Origin: Candidatus Pristimantibacillus lignocellulolyticus
Lineage (GTDB): Bacteria; Bacillota; Bacilli; Paenibacillales; Paenibacillaceae
Reading direction: 5' to 3'
NCBI GenBank assembly: GCA_023639215.1
Contig: CP097899.1
Coordinates: 2,667,001 to 2,731,000 of the forward strand
DNA length: 64,000 nt
Below the pieces are notes generated by a model. It did no database searches, was not told the origin of the DNA, and worked only from the letters and a program-made list of their open reading frames with translations. This document shows positions 9,748 through 18,575 of this stretch, one piece after another. Position 1 is the first letter of the stretch, and each line of letters starts with the position of its first letter. Position numbers and translations under genes: made by a program.

Positions 9748-10692
9748 ATGCTAGGTCATAATACATATGTAATCGGAGTTGATATTGGTAAAACTACGAC
9801 TCTTGTAGCACTAGTTAATGGAAATGGAGAAATATTGCATCAAATTGAGTTTCCGACGTTGCCTGAGCATGGATGGGAGAATACGCTCTCGACAATTGTG
9901 GAAGCGGTTACTTCCTTGGAATGTCATATTCCAGAACGTGGTATATGGATTGGCATTGGTATTTCATCCGCTGGAGTTATCAACTGCGAACGTATAAGTA
10001 TTGTTTATGCCTCTAATCTAGGTTGGCATAATGCGGAAGTAGGAACTATTCTTAAAGAGAGATTTAATGTACCTGTCAGAATAGGAAATGATGCTAATGT
10101 GGCTGCGGTAGCAGAATATGTCTGGGGTGCTAAGAAAGAAATGAAAGATCTTATTTATATTACGGTGAGCACTGGTATTGGAGCTGGTATTATTAATGGT
10201 GGTCAACTCTTGAAGGGCGAGTCATATAGTGCTGGAGAATTTGGACATATAACGATAGACGTAATGGGTCAACAGTGCCGATGTGGAAACTATGGTTGTC
10301 TTGAAAATTATTGTTCAGGTACAGCTATCGCTAATATCGCGAACAGACGATTAGGTAAACTTAAAGGTCGTTCTTGGACTACGAAAGATGTATTTGATGC
10401 TGCGCGTAATGGAAATGGAATAGCACTTGATATCGTAAAAGTAGCTGGAATATATCTTGGCAATTCGATAGTTTCATTAATTCATTTATTTAATCCTACT
10501 AAGGTTATATTAGGTGGCGGAATAATAAATAATGATAATTTACTATTCGAGGAAGCTTATAAGACGATCAATAATCGATGCTTACCGACGATGCGCAATC
10601 AAGTTACAGTACAAAAAACATCGTTTGGTAGAGAGATCGGAGTACTTGGTGCAGCAGGTATTTTCTTTATGGACGCAGCAAATTCTCAATGA
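9748..10692 (+). CDS. ROK-family sugar kinase
   Basis: Cytosolic ATP-dependent sugar kinase, 314 residues. The phosphate-binding motif GVDIGKTTTLVAL is at the N-terminus (about residues 10-22) with no preceding helix-turn-helix, so it is a kinase rather than a NagC/Xyl repressor. VSTGIGAGIINGG and the zinc-binding CRCGNYGCLENYCSG are the ROK signatures. It starts at an ATG after AAAGGAG. Next to nagA and NagZ it most likely phosphorylates GlcNAc, feeding the deacetylase, but glucose or another hexose cannot be excluded. A strong terminator follows. Confidence 0.88.
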   Translation: MLGHNTYVIGVDIGKTTTLVALVNGNGEILHQIEFPTLPEHGWENTLSTIVEAVTSLECHIPERGIWIGIGISSAGVINCERISIVYASNLGWHNAEVGTILKERFNVPVRIGNDANVAAVAEYVWGAKKEMKDLIYITVSTGIGAGIINGGQLLKGESYSAGEFGHITIDVMGQQCRCGNYGCLENYCSGTAIANIANRRLGKLKGRSWTTKDVFDAARNGNGIALDIVKVAGIYLGNSIVSLIHLFNPTKVILGGGIINNDNLLFEEAYKTINNRCLPTMRNQVTVQKTSFGREIGVLGAAGIFFMDAANSQ

Positions 10693-10742
10693 TTAGGATG
10701 TATTTATTAGTTACGATGTTTAAGGATTATTCTATTCTTTAA

Positions 10743-10788
10743 AATACACCACCAATGGTTAGAATTAACTAACATTGGTGGTGTATTT
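10743..10788. terminator. Bidirectional terminator between converging genes
   Basis: AATACACCACCAATG pairs with CATTGGTGGTGTATT, extended by GTTAG/CTAAC around a short loop. A-rich left and T-rich right flanks let it stop both the ROK gene and the converging lipoprotein gene. Confidence 0.88.
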
Positions 10789-10789
10789 A

Positions 10790-11491
10790 TTAGTTATTTA
10801 TTTCAGCATAATCTTTTAATTGTTGTTCATAATCATAGATCACCATCTCAAAATCAGGTGCCCAATCTTTAAGCGCTTTATCAAGGATACGTTGCTGCAC
10901 ATCGTTGGATGGCTTAATCTTGATCATTTTGTTATATGCTTCAAGTTGATAAGTATACTCATATTCAACCATGTCTAATTCATACTGCCAATTGTCAAAT
11001 GCATTTTTCATAATGATATTTTTAACTTCAGAGTCGATGACAACAGTTAATAAGTTTTGATAACTTTCAGTTTGTTCATCGATGATGTACTTTTGCATAG
11101 AATAGTCGTCTTCCCATTCTTGAATTGCGTAGTCTTTTATTTTGTTTGCTACTACTATTGGATCTAGTTCAGAAATAATATTAATATATTCGTTGTTAGT
11201 TTTGTCTTTAATAGGTTTGGGTTTAATTGATGGTTTTGGTTTGTCAATGTTACTTTCAAATTCTGTAGTTGTATCTTGTGTCTCAATCTCTGGTGTTGGC
11301 TTCGCTGTTTCTATAGGAATATCAGCTCTAGAGGATTCATCTCGATCAACCTTTTTGGGAGTTCTAGTAGGCGTAACGATTTCATCGATGGTATTATTCT
11401 TGGATGGTAATGGAGAAGGTAATAAGCTACTACATGCGATAAGTAAAGTAAGTGCTAATAACATAATACTAGTGAATAATGTCTTTTTCAT
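10790..11491 (-). CDS. Lipoprotein with a triple W-x-Y repeat, function unknown
   Basis: I do not recognise a named family with certainty. The 233-residue product begins MKKTLF with a hydrophobic stretch and lipobox LLIAC, so it is an exported lipoprotein. A Ser/Pro/Thr/Lys linker of about 90 residues follows. The C-terminal half holds three diverged ~26-residue repeats with the pattern A-x2-W-x2-[DE]-x2-M-x2-Y-x6-Q-x3-Y, as in KDWAPDFEMVIYDYEQQL. Similar tryptophan-containing repeats occur at the ends of other Firmicutes lipoproteins, in my memory without assigned function. The start is placed at the internal Met because GGAGG lies 5 bases upstream of it. It stands alone between terminator and divergent ABC genes. 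Confidence 0.8.
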   Translation of the reverse strand: MKKTLFTSIMLLALTLLIACSSLLPSPLPSKNNTIDEIVTPTRTPKKVDRDESSRADIPIETAKPTPEIETQDTTTEFESNIDKPKPSIKPKPIKDKTNNEYINIISELDPIVVANKIKDYAIQEWEDDYSMQKYIIDEQTESYQNLLTVVIDSEVKNIIMKNAFDNWQYELDMVEYEYTYQLEAYNKMIKIKPSNDVQQRILDKALKDWAPDFEMVIYDYEQQLKDYAEINN

Positions 11492-11698
11492 ATTCGCCTC
11501 CAAATTCATATAATTAAACTATTATATATTAAAATTAACAATAATTGTATACCTACAATAATAATACAATTTATGGTGCGCTCACGTAAAATCCACTTCT
11601 TACAAAAAGAGGTGTATTTTTTTGTTGTGCCTATTTACAAACTGGAAATACTAGTGTACTATTTAACTCATACAGCGGTACACGAAAGGTGGTATATT

Positions 11699-12658
11699 GT
11701 GAGTCAGACTCCAAACAACAAAGACAATATTATATTATCGTTAGATCAATTGACTAAGAAAATTGGTCAACAAACATTGGTAGATCAGTTGAGTTTTCAA
11801 GTTCGTAAAGGTGAAATTGTAGGGTTACTTGGTCCGAATGGTGCAGGTAAAACGACGACGATTCGAATGATCGTTGGATTGATCAAAATGACAAGTGGAG
11901 ATGTATTCATTCAAGGTAAAAGTATTCGCAGTCAATTTACAGAAGCGATTAGACATGTTGGAGCAATCGTTGAGAATCCAGAATTCTATTCGTTCATGAC
12001 AGGACTAGATAACTTGAAGCAATACCAAAGAATGTCTGAAGGTGTTACCGAAGAAAGATTGCAACAGGTCGTTAAGTTAGTTGGTCTATCGGATGCGATG
12101 AACAAGAAAGTAAAAGCATATTCATTAGGGATGCGACAACGTCTCGGTATTGCACAAGCGTTATTGCATAATCCAAGTATTCTTATCCTTGATGAACCAA
12201 CGAATGGCCTTGACCCAGCAGGTATTCGTGAAATGCGTGATTATTTGAAGAAAATTGCAACTGTCGAAGGCATCGCAATTCTCGTATCCAGTCATCTGCT
12301 TTCTGAGATGGAGCTTATGTGTAGTCGTGTTGTAGTAATTCAACAAGGAAAATTTGTAACTGAGCAATTACTAGGTGATAGTGCGAGTAATATTGCAACT
12401 AATGAGGGTGTTAAGCTAATGTTTATTGTTGATAACGCACAATTAGCTGCTTCAACGATTCAGACTTTACCATCGGTTAATGTTTTAACTGTTAATGTCG
12501 AAGCAAAACGTGTAATTTTACAAACGAAGAATGAGGATGTGCCAAGTATCGTAAGTGCTCTGAGTAAGCAAGGTGTGGGGATATATCGGATCGTTGAAGA
12601 AAAACAAACACTTGAAGATGAGTTCTTGAAATGGACTGGAGGTGGCCAAATTGTCTAA
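11699..12658 (+). CDS. ABC transporter ATP-binding protein, BcrA/CcmA type
   Basis: ATPase subunit of an ABC-2 transporter, working with the membrane protein encoded next. The 319 residues show Walker A GPNGAGKTT near residue 45, signature YSLGMRQRLGIAQ, Walker B ILILDEPTNGLDP and the H-loop SSHLLSEM, then the extra C-terminal region common in bacitracin/antibiotic-type ATPases. GTG at 11699 is chosen because GAAAGGTGG lies just upstream; an in-frame start at 11573 would add about 42 residues unlike the family. Substrate cannot be told from sequence; antibiotic or peptide efflux is usual for the family. Confidence 0.88.
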   Translation: MSQTPNNKDNIILSLDQLTKKIGQQTLVDQLSFQVRKGEIVGLLGPNGAGKTTTIRMIVGLIKMTSGDVFIQGKSIRSQFTEAIRHVGAIVENPEFYSFMTGLDNLKQYQRMSEGVTEERLQQVVKLVGLSDAMNKKVKAYSLGMRQRLGIAQALLHNPSILILDEPTNGLDPAGIREMRDYLKKIATVEGIAILVSSHLLSEMELMCSRVVVIQQGKFVTEQLLGDSASNIATNEGVKLMFIVDNAQLAASTIQTLPSVNVLTVNVEAKRVILQTKNEDVPSIVSALSKQGVGIYRIVEEKQTLEDEFLKWTGGGQIV

Positions 12659-13400
12659 TTTCATGAAATTGGTACAAAATGAAGCGCAGAAGCTGTATAA
12701 GAAAAAAAGCTTTTTCATCGCTTATGCGATTATGGCAATTATGGCAATCGCAGCAGCAATTATCATTAATCAGACCGTATTGCGTGAAAATATGGGTGCA
12801 ACCGATTATGTGAATCTCATATTAGGTCTAGATGGATTTGGCTCAATTTTTGTATTGATTGCTATTATTTTTACGGCAAGTATTGTAACGATAGAGCATC
12901 AACTTGGTACGATTAAGTTTCTATTAATACGTGCACATTCACGCTCTACCATTCTTGCTTCAAAATATGTCACATTAATTTTGTATATTATTGCACTGAT
13001 GCTGTTTACTGCAATCATTGCATTAGTGATGGGGGTATTGCTACTTGATACGTCCAATCTTTCTATGACGCTTGTTTTGAAAAATATCGGAAATACATTA
13101 CTATACACCACTGTATATGCAACGCTGATGTTTATGTTTGGGGTGTTAACAAGATCGATGGGTGCTACGATTGGTATTGGTCTAGTACTCAACTTCACAG
13201 AAGGAATTTTCGTTATGTTGTTATCACGATATGAATGGGCAAAGTATACGTTATTTCTAAATACTAATTTATCAGCTTATAGTAATGGCGGAGCACCTAT
13301 GGAAGGTATGACAATAGGTTTTTCAAGTATTATGATTGTATTGTATATGGCTCTGTTCCTAGCCATTTCATTCACTGTATTCAACAAACGTGATATTTAA
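12651..13400 (+). CDS. ABC-2 type permease
   Basis: Membrane partner of the preceding ATPase, 249 residues with about six hydrophobic segments. It overlaps the ATPase gene by eight bases. TTG at 12651 is chosen because GGAGG (12638-12642) lies 8 bases upstream; an in-frame GTG at 12642 overlaps that site and ATG at 12663 is further away. The layout of short cytosolic N-terminus, TM1, then a GTIKFLLIRAHSR loop is typical of the BcrB/ABC-2 group. The GntR gene follows 43 bases on and probably belongs to the same transcript. Confidence 0.85.
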   Translation: MSNFMKLVQNEAQKLYKKKSFFIAYAIMAIMAIAAAIIINQTVLRENMGATDYVNLILGLDGFGSIFVLIAIIFTASIVTIEHQLGTIKFLLIRAHSRSTILASKYVTLILYIIALMLFTAIIALVMGVLLLDTSNLSMTLVLKNIGNTLLYTTVYATLMFMFGVLTRSMGATIGIGLVLNFTEGIFVMLLSRYEWAKYTLFLNTNLSAYSNGGAPMEGMTIGFSSIMIVLYMALFLAISFTVFNKRDI

Positions 13401-13443
13401 TCAATGACGGCTTTCCATAAGCAGAGAAGGGAGTGCGACGTAT

Positions 13444-13824
13444 ATGGCAATCGAATTTGATAATAATTTACCCATTTACATCCAGATCATGAATTATATT
13501 AAGAAGCAAATAATTACTGGACATCTAAAACCAGGCGATAAAATTTTGTCTGTTCGTGAATTGGCTACGGAGTTGCAAATTAACCCAAATACGATCCAAA
13601 GGACATTTCAAGAACTTGAACGAGAAATGATTGTTGAGACGAAGCGTGGATTAGGTAGATATGTGACAAGTGAGGAGACGAAAATTATGGAGATCAAAAA
13701 AGATATGGCACGAGATCTTTTAGATCATTTCATTCAAGGCATGCAAGAGTTAGGGTTTGATAATGTAGATATTGTTAAGATTGTAACCCATGCAGTGGAT
13801 GAGTCCAAAGAAGAACAGGAGTGA
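13444..13824 (+). CDS. GntR-family regulator, YtrA subfamily
   Basis: Short cytosolic repressor of 126 residues. A winged helix-turn-helix (about 10-78) shows PIYIQIMNYIKKQIITGHLK, LSVRELATELQINPNTIQR and a VETKRGLGRYV wing. Only about 45 residues remain for dimerisation, which defines the YtrA type; these repressors control linked ABC operons in response to cell-envelope stress in Bacillus. The gene lies between two ABC modules and its stop is 7 bases before the next ATPase start, so it probably controls its own operon. GGGAGTG precedes the ATG. Confidence 0.9.
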   Translation: MAIEFDNNLPIYIQIMNYIKKQIITGHLKPGDKILSVRELATELQINPNTIQRTFQELEREMIVETKRGLGRYVTSEETKIMEIKKDMARDLLDHFIQGMQELGFDNVDIVKIVTHAVDESKEEQE

Positions 13825-13831
13825 GATACTA

Positions 13832-14533
13832 ATGGAACCTTTATTAGAGTTTCGTGATGTCGTGAAGAAATATGGAGCGAAGTCGGCAGTAGATCATGTT
13901 TCTTTTCAAATACAACCTGGGAAAATTGTTGGACTTCTCGGTAGTAATGGTAGTGGAAAAAGCACGATAATGAAGATTGCTGCAGGAATTACTCATCCTA
14001 CTTCAGGTCAAGTCCTCATTGATGGCACAGGTGTTGGTATTAAGACGAAGGCGATCACTTCTTTCATGCCTGACAGTACGCTTACAGATGAATGGATGAG
14101 GGTAAAAGATGCGATTGCTTTCTACCAAGATAACTATGCTGATTTTGATTCTTCAAAAGCTAAAGATATGTTAGATTTTATGAAATTGAACAATCAAGAT
14201 CGAGTAAATACATTATCCAAAGGGATGAAAGAACGTTTGCAATTGACATTAACTTTATCCCGTAATGCAAAGTTGTATATGCTCGATGAACCAATTGGTG
14301 GGGTTGATCCTGTCGCAAGAGGAAAAATATTAGATGCAATCGTGGAATATTATAATGAAGAGAGCAGTATTATTGTTTCTACGCACTTACTCCAAGATAT
14401 TGAACGGATATTTGATGAAGTGATTCTTGTGAAGAACGGTAAGCTTCTATTGCAAGATGAAGTTGAGAACATTCGCATCAATAAGAAGAAAAGTATTGAT
14501 GAACTGTTCAAGGAGGTGTACGCTGAATGTTAA
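13832..14533 (+). CDS. ABC transporter ATP-binding protein, YtrB type
   Basis: ATPase of the second ABC module, 233 residues. Walker A is GSNGSGKST, the signature LSKGMKERLQL (LSKGM replacing LSGGQ, common in the YtrB group), Walker B LYMLDEPIGGVDP and switch His STHLLQDI. ATG at 13832 follows CAGGAG by 9 bases; an in-frame start at 13790 would sit inside the GntR gene. The permease gene overlaps its last seven bases. The order GntR, ATPase, permease matches YtrA-type operons. The transported compound is unknown. Confidence 0.88.
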   Translation: MEPLLEFRDVVKKYGAKSAVDHVSFQIQPGKIVGLLGSNGSGKSTIMKIAAGITHPTSGQVLIDGTGVGIKTKAITSFMPDSTLTDEWMRVKDAIAFYQDNYADFDSSKAKDMLDFMKLNNQDRVNTLSKGMKERLQLTLTLSRNAKLYMLDEPIGGVDPVARGKILDAIVEYYNEESSIIVSTHLLQDIERIFDEVILVKNGKLLLQDEVENIRINKKKSIDELFKEVYAEC

Positions 14534-15270
14534 AACTGTTTAAGTATAATTGGTTACGAAACAGTACGATTTTCTATGCGACGATCACCGTACTTCTTCT
14601 ATTGCAAGTAGCATTAATTATTGCCGATAGCTACTGGGAAAATATTGATGGATTAATACTAGGCTTAAGTGTTTTTGTCTTTTCTATTGGGGCCTTAATT
14701 CTGTTCACGCAAATTTGTAGTACGTACAATAACAATTTAAAATCATATAATCGAAGATTGTTGCCTGTCGCACCAATTAAAGAAATAGGAGCATTAGTGT
14801 TATTACAGATCATCTATGTTCTGATCATGACAGCTCTAATTGTTATAGTGAACTTGATTCTACTTCCGAAGATATCATTTGTCGATATGGAACTTATTCA
14901 TACTTTCTTTGACAGACCTTCCCTTGTTATATTCACGTTTGTCTCTGGACTATGGTTTGCAGTAAGTATGCTAATATTTATTATGCTTTCTATCGCTATC
15001 GCTGCCTGCTTTAAGGTAAAAAATCGTGTCTGGATCGGAATAGCTTCGGCTATAATCATTACTATTGTCATTGCTTATATTTCTGAGTTGCTCTTTGGTG
15101 CTGGTGTTAGTGCGGGAATTGAAATGACTACTGGAGAAGAAGGATTTCGTTTGCTAGTACCTAGTAATAAATTAATGGGTTTATCCGGAGAAATAGCTTT
15201 TGATGTCATAACGGTATTGTTAGCATTATTCGCTATGACCTATCTAATGAACAAGAAAATAGAACTATAA
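14527..15270 (+). CDS. ABC-2-like membrane protein of the YtrA-linked module
   Basis: Membrane subunit of 247 residues with about six hydrophobic segments and no enzymatic motif. AAGGAGG lies upstream within the ATPase gene, and the two genes overlap by seven bases, implying coupled translation and a complex. Sequence conservation in this group is low, so the role rests on context. A strong hairpin ends the operon. Confidence 0.82.
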   Translation: MLKLFKYNWLRNSTIFYATITVLLLLQVALIIADSYWENIDGLILGLSVFVFSIGALILFTQICSTYNNNLKSYNRRLLPVAPIKEIGALVLLQIIYVLIMTALIVIVNLILLPKISFVDMELIHTFFDRPSLVIFTFVSGLWFAVSMLIFIMLSIAIAACFKVKNRVWIGIASAIIITIVIAYISELLFGAGVSAGIEMTTGEEGFRLLVPSNKLMGLSGEIAFDVITVLLALFAMTYLMNKKIEL

Positions 15271-15294
15271 ACTCTAATCCTTCCATTAAAATGA

Positions 15295-15350
15295 AATGCC
15301 CCCCATAGAATATTATTGGAATTATCCAATGAAATTCTATGGGGGGCATT
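15295..15350. terminator. Bidirectional terminator between converging genes
   Basis: AATGCCCCCCATAGAAT pairs exactly with ATTCTATGGGGGGCATT around a loop that itself contains a small TTGGA/TCCAA stem. It serves the ABC operon and the converging deacetylase gene. Confidence 0.9.
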
Positions 15351-15385
15351 AATAATAATTATAATTGTGAGTAATAAGAAGTATC

Positions 15386-16135
15386 TCACTTTAATTCATC
15401 GGGAAACAGTAACTCTGTTTCTGCACTATTCATTAATTCGGATACGGTAACGAGCTCGAATCCACGTTCGATTAAAGCAGGCAAAATAATTTTAAGTGCA
15501 TTAACCGTTTGCTTCGTTCCAGGATTGAAATCATGCATTAAGACAATATCGCCATTCCTCGCATTTGTAAGTACTTTATTAATAATTTTTTGTGTTCCTG
15601 GATGTCTCCAATCATTTGTATCTTGATGCCAAGACCAGAGAATGGTTTTGTAGCCAAGTTGTTTTACTAATTGCACGCTGTTTTCGGTATAGACCCCTCC
15701 AGGAGGACGGAATAGTGTAGGGTACTGACCGGTAATATTCATAATTTCATTTCCTGTTTGTTCGATTTCTTCTTGTATAGCGTCTAAGCTAACTTGTCGA
15801 TTCATGTGGAGATGTTTATATGTATGATTACCAATTTCATGCCCCTCATTGTATTCTCGTCTTAATAGCTCAGGGTTATTTTTCACTTTGTTACCAACGA
15901 CAAAAAAAGTTGCCTTTGCCCCATATTGTTCTAATAGATCTAATATCTCAGAAGTCGAATTCTGATCAGGACCATCATCAAAGGTAAGAGCAATTTTCTT
16001 CTGGTCTGTTTTTACTTCCCAAATAATATAACCTGTTTTCTCATAGTAGGCTCGATCTTTTCGATCGATTGTTTCAAACGCTGTTAATACATTTGAACAT
16101 AGAAAAGCTAGTAGTAATAATGACCACTTTTTCAT
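15386..16135 (-). CDS. Exported polysaccharide deacetylase (NodB domain, carbohydrate esterase 4)
   Basis: Metal-dependent deacetylase acting on peptidoglycan or another GlcNAc polymer outside the cell. The 249 residues start with a signal peptide and keep all five NodB motifs: LTFDDGPD (catalytic base and metal Asp), HEIGNHTYKH (metal His pair), RPPGG, an ILWSWHQDTNDW strand and IVLMHDF (catalytic His). ATG at 16135 follows AAAGGTGG; two earlier in-frame Met codons lie before that site. It has no wall-binding domain, resembling the short PdaA/PdaB-like or YlxY-like enzymes. It faces the ABC operon and is followed by its own terminator. Confidence 0.9.
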   Translation of the reverse strand: MKKWSLLLLAFLCSNVLTAFETIDRKDRAYYEKTGYIIWEVKTDQKKIALTFDDGPDQNSTSEILDLLEQYGAKATFFVVGNKVKNNPELLRREYNEGHEIGNHTYKHLHMNRQVSLDAIQEEIEQTGNEIMNITGQYPTLFRPPGGVYTENSVQLVKQLGYKTILWSWHQDTNDWRHPGTQKIINKVLTNARNGDIVLMHDFNPGTKQTVNALKIILPALIERGFELVTVSELMNSAETELLFPDELK

Positions 16136-16254
16136 GATGTACCACCTTTCATTCATAATATCTTTTACGAAAAACATTCATTTTATGTAAATAGGGAAAG
16201 GAAATAAAGATATAAATTGGAGAAGTGACACATAAAGTGTGAATTGCTAAAACA

Positions 16255-16300
16255 ATTAAAGCCTCCAAGGTATGCTATCGCATACCTTGGAGGCTTTAAT
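16255..16300 (-). terminator. Terminator of the first stalk-protein gene
   Basis: A perfect 20-bp inverted repeat, ATTAAAGCCTCCAAGGTATG at 16255-16274 and its complement at 16281-16300, with a 6-base loop. It lies just past the stop of the leftward gene at 16327. Confidence 0.88.
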
Positions 16301-16326
16301 ATATGTTTCTTATAAAAGTTTTCTGG

Positions 16327-18339
16327 TTAGTTTTTTAATGTTGGTAAAGGCAGGAACAGAAGATTTAGTGGCATATTACTGCCTGGTGACACTAAGAACA
16401 TTAAATTTACCGTTTCTTGAGTATTACCAGTGCGGTGTAAGAAACCAGCTTCTGTAGGTCCTTGAATAATACTATTGCTTAGTAGCTCTACCACTTTATC
16501 GTTAACGATAAAGGATCCACCATAATGTCCACCACGAGGGTTTAATACAATGGCAGTGTTTGGAGCAACTTCAAGCTGAAGTTTGTATAATACGCCACCA
16601 TTACCCCAGTTCGTTACAGCTTCGCCTGTAATAGCGTCAATTCCTTGTAGCAACTGATCATATGCTTTCTCACCTTTGTCACCCAAGATCAATTTATCAG
16701 CAACACCATCAGCACCTAATACTTTATCTGTTGTAATCATACGGTTACCATGTGCAAAAGTACCACGAACATGCTTTGTATCATGTTCACTTTGTTGCAA
16801 TGTAGGAAGTGTAGCGATTGGATCAGCATCTTTTTCAGTAACTATTAAATTGAATTTAAGTGGAAGTTCTTCAGCAACTGTATATTCAGCGAAAATAGTT
16901 CTTGTTTGATTCGTTTTCAACGCTTTTGATCCATCATCAAAAAGATCGTAAGATTCGCCTGGTTGAAGAGCAATTCGTTGTACAGGTTCATTGTCTAATA
17001 ATTGTTGAAGATAGCGTTTAACTGCTGTTTTACCACTTGTCGTAACATAAGTTGCAGGTCCAGCTGCTGCGTAATTATTAATATCGATATAGGCAGTTTC
17101 GGAATTTTCATTCGTTACGATTAGGTGTAATTCAAGTTCTTGTTGTGCGCCACTTTGCTTGTGTACATTAAATCTCACTTTCCCACTAAGAGTATCCGTA
17201 TAATCGATAGCTGGCCCCAAAAGTTTCTCAGGACTATTTGTACGCGTAATTGTAATATCTTCAGGTGTTATCGTATAAGGATTCGCAGGTATTTGTAAAG
17301 CTAGACTAGAATCGATAGGGAACTTGTTACCGATACTTGTGAAATTTAGATAGAATTGATCTTTTGTATACAATACTTCATCTAAAACTGTAATTTCTTT
17401 GCTAGTCGTGGAAGTAAGACCTCCGCCGTCTAGAACAGTTAACGTTACTGTATATTTACCTGGAGTAAAGAAAGCAGGCTCGTTGCCAGTCCAAGTGTTA
17501 CGAGTAATTCCTGCATCGTCAGTACTTAGATTCGTATATACAACAGGTTCACCTAATTTATACGTATCTTTATCGGTTGTGAAAGCTGCAATAGGTGCTT
17601 CATTTGCTTTTAATACGTTAATTGTTACAGTGTACGGATCACTCCAAACGCCGCGTTCATCTTTAACTTTATGTGAGACATTGTATTGACCAGGCTCGTT
17701 ATAGATCGATTGTTTACCAATCCATTCCTCGGCTACAATTTTAAAACCTAATTTGCTCGAAGATCGATCAGTTGTTGTAATTGTCGTTTCGCCAGCGATA
17801 ATTTTCTTTTCATTAACTACAAAAGTAGCTGATGGTGCAGAATTCCAGTCCAGTGTAACTTGTTTTCCTTTTACTGATATTTTACTACCAGTCATATCAG
17901 CCCAAGTTCTAATAGGGACCATTAAGTTACCACTCTTTGTGTATGTAGCTCCAGTAGCTCTAATATTTTTACCGTTAAAATTAACAATAGCAGAATCTTG
18001 TTTGAATGAAATCTTGTTGTTTTTGAGAGAAGCAACAGAAGATTTTGTTGTTGAATCGTAACTTACACTGAAACCGTATAACTTGGCAATTGTTTTGAAC
18101 TGAATATAAGATACACCTTTAACGACAGATATAGGAACGTCAGTCGTGCTCTTCGCACCATTAAAGGTAATTACTTTACTATCCATCGTGAAAACAATTT
18201 TGTCTTTTCCAGTAACTGTAAAATTACTACTAGCATTAACTACCTGTGGGTTTAACCAACTTGTAGCGCCTGTTAACATTAGTGATATCATGCCGAGTAG
18301 TGCTAATCGTGTTGTCATTGCTTTGAGGAATTTTCTCAT
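16327..18339 (-). CDS. Secreted protein with copper-amine-oxidase-N-like and PKD domains, paralogue A
   Basis: Exported protein of 670 residues; no catalytic motif seen. It has a signal peptide (about 1-36), a copper amine oxidase N-terminal-like region (about 42-165: MVPIRTWADMTG and similar segments), a PKD-like unit with EAPIAAFTTDKDTYKLGEP (about 249-325), and a C-terminal part of about 330 residues with NPRGGHYGG that I cannot assign. In Paenibacillaceae such stalk domains usually sit on wall or surface proteins. AAGGAG precedes the ATG. The next gene is a full-length paralogue of equal length, so this is a tandem duplication. Each copy has its own terminator. Confidence 0.82.
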   Translation of the reverse strand: MRKFLKAMTTRLALLGMISLMLTGATSWLNPQVVNASSNFTVTGKDKIVFTMDSKVITFNGAKSTTDVPISVVKGVSYIQFKTIAKLYGFSVSYDSTTKSSVASLKNNKISFKQDSAIVNFNGKNIRATGATYTKSGNLMVPIRTWADMTGSKISVKGKQVTLDWNSAPSATFVVNEKKIIAGETTITTTDRSSSKLGFKIVAEEWIGKQSIYNEPGQYNVSHKVKDERGVWSDPYTVTINVLKANEAPIAAFTTDKDTYKLGEPVVYTNLSTDDAGITRNTWTGNEPAFFTPGKYTVTLTVLDGGGLTSTTSKEITVLDEVLYTKDQFYLNFTSIGNKFPIDSSLALQIPANPYTITPEDITITRTNSPEKLLGPAIDYTDTLSGKVRFNVHKQSGAQQELELHLIVTNENSETAYIDINNYAAAGPATYVTTSGKTAVKRYLQQLLDNEPVQRIALQPGESYDLFDDGSKALKTNQTRTIFAEYTVAEELPLKFNLIVTEKDADPIATLPTLQQSEHDTKHVRGTFAHGNRMITTDKVLGADGVADKLILGDKGEKAYDQLLQGIDAITGEAVTNWGNGGVLYKLQLEVAPNTAIVLNPRGGHYGGSFIVNDKVVELLSNSIIQGPTEAGFLHRTGNTQETVNLMFLVSPGSNMPLNLLFLPLPTLKN

Positions 18340-18510
18340 ATAGTTTCTCCTTTGTGTTGGGCTAGCAGAATATATCTATCTACCAAATTTTTCATCCATA
18401 AAGTATAACGCCATTAACTAACAAATAGTTGCGGTTTGAGTTCATAAATTTTAGAAGTAAAGTATAATATTCGTGAAACATCAATTGAGATAGGTAAATA
18501 ACACAAATAG

Positions 18511-18546
18511 AGCCTGAATAGTTAGCTAATGCTAACCATTCAGGCT
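18511..18546 (-). terminator. Terminator of the second stalk-protein gene
   Basis: AGCCTGAATAGTTAGC and GCTAACCATTCAGGCT form a 16-bp stem with one mismatch and a 4-base loop, followed on the minus strand by CTATTTGTGTTATTT. It separates the two tandem paralogues. Confidence 0.8.
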
Positions 18547-18575
18547 TTAATAATCTGTCCACTAAACATAGAAGA

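Noticed and set aside
11142..11513. 123-residue plus-strand hydrophobic frame
   Set aside because: Antisense shadow of the lipoprotein linker; hydrophobicity comes from complementing its Thr/Pro/Ser-rich codons.
13790..13831. Longer N-terminus for the YtrB-type ATPase
   Set aside because: It would start inside the GntR gene and before the CAGGAG ribosome site that serves 13832.
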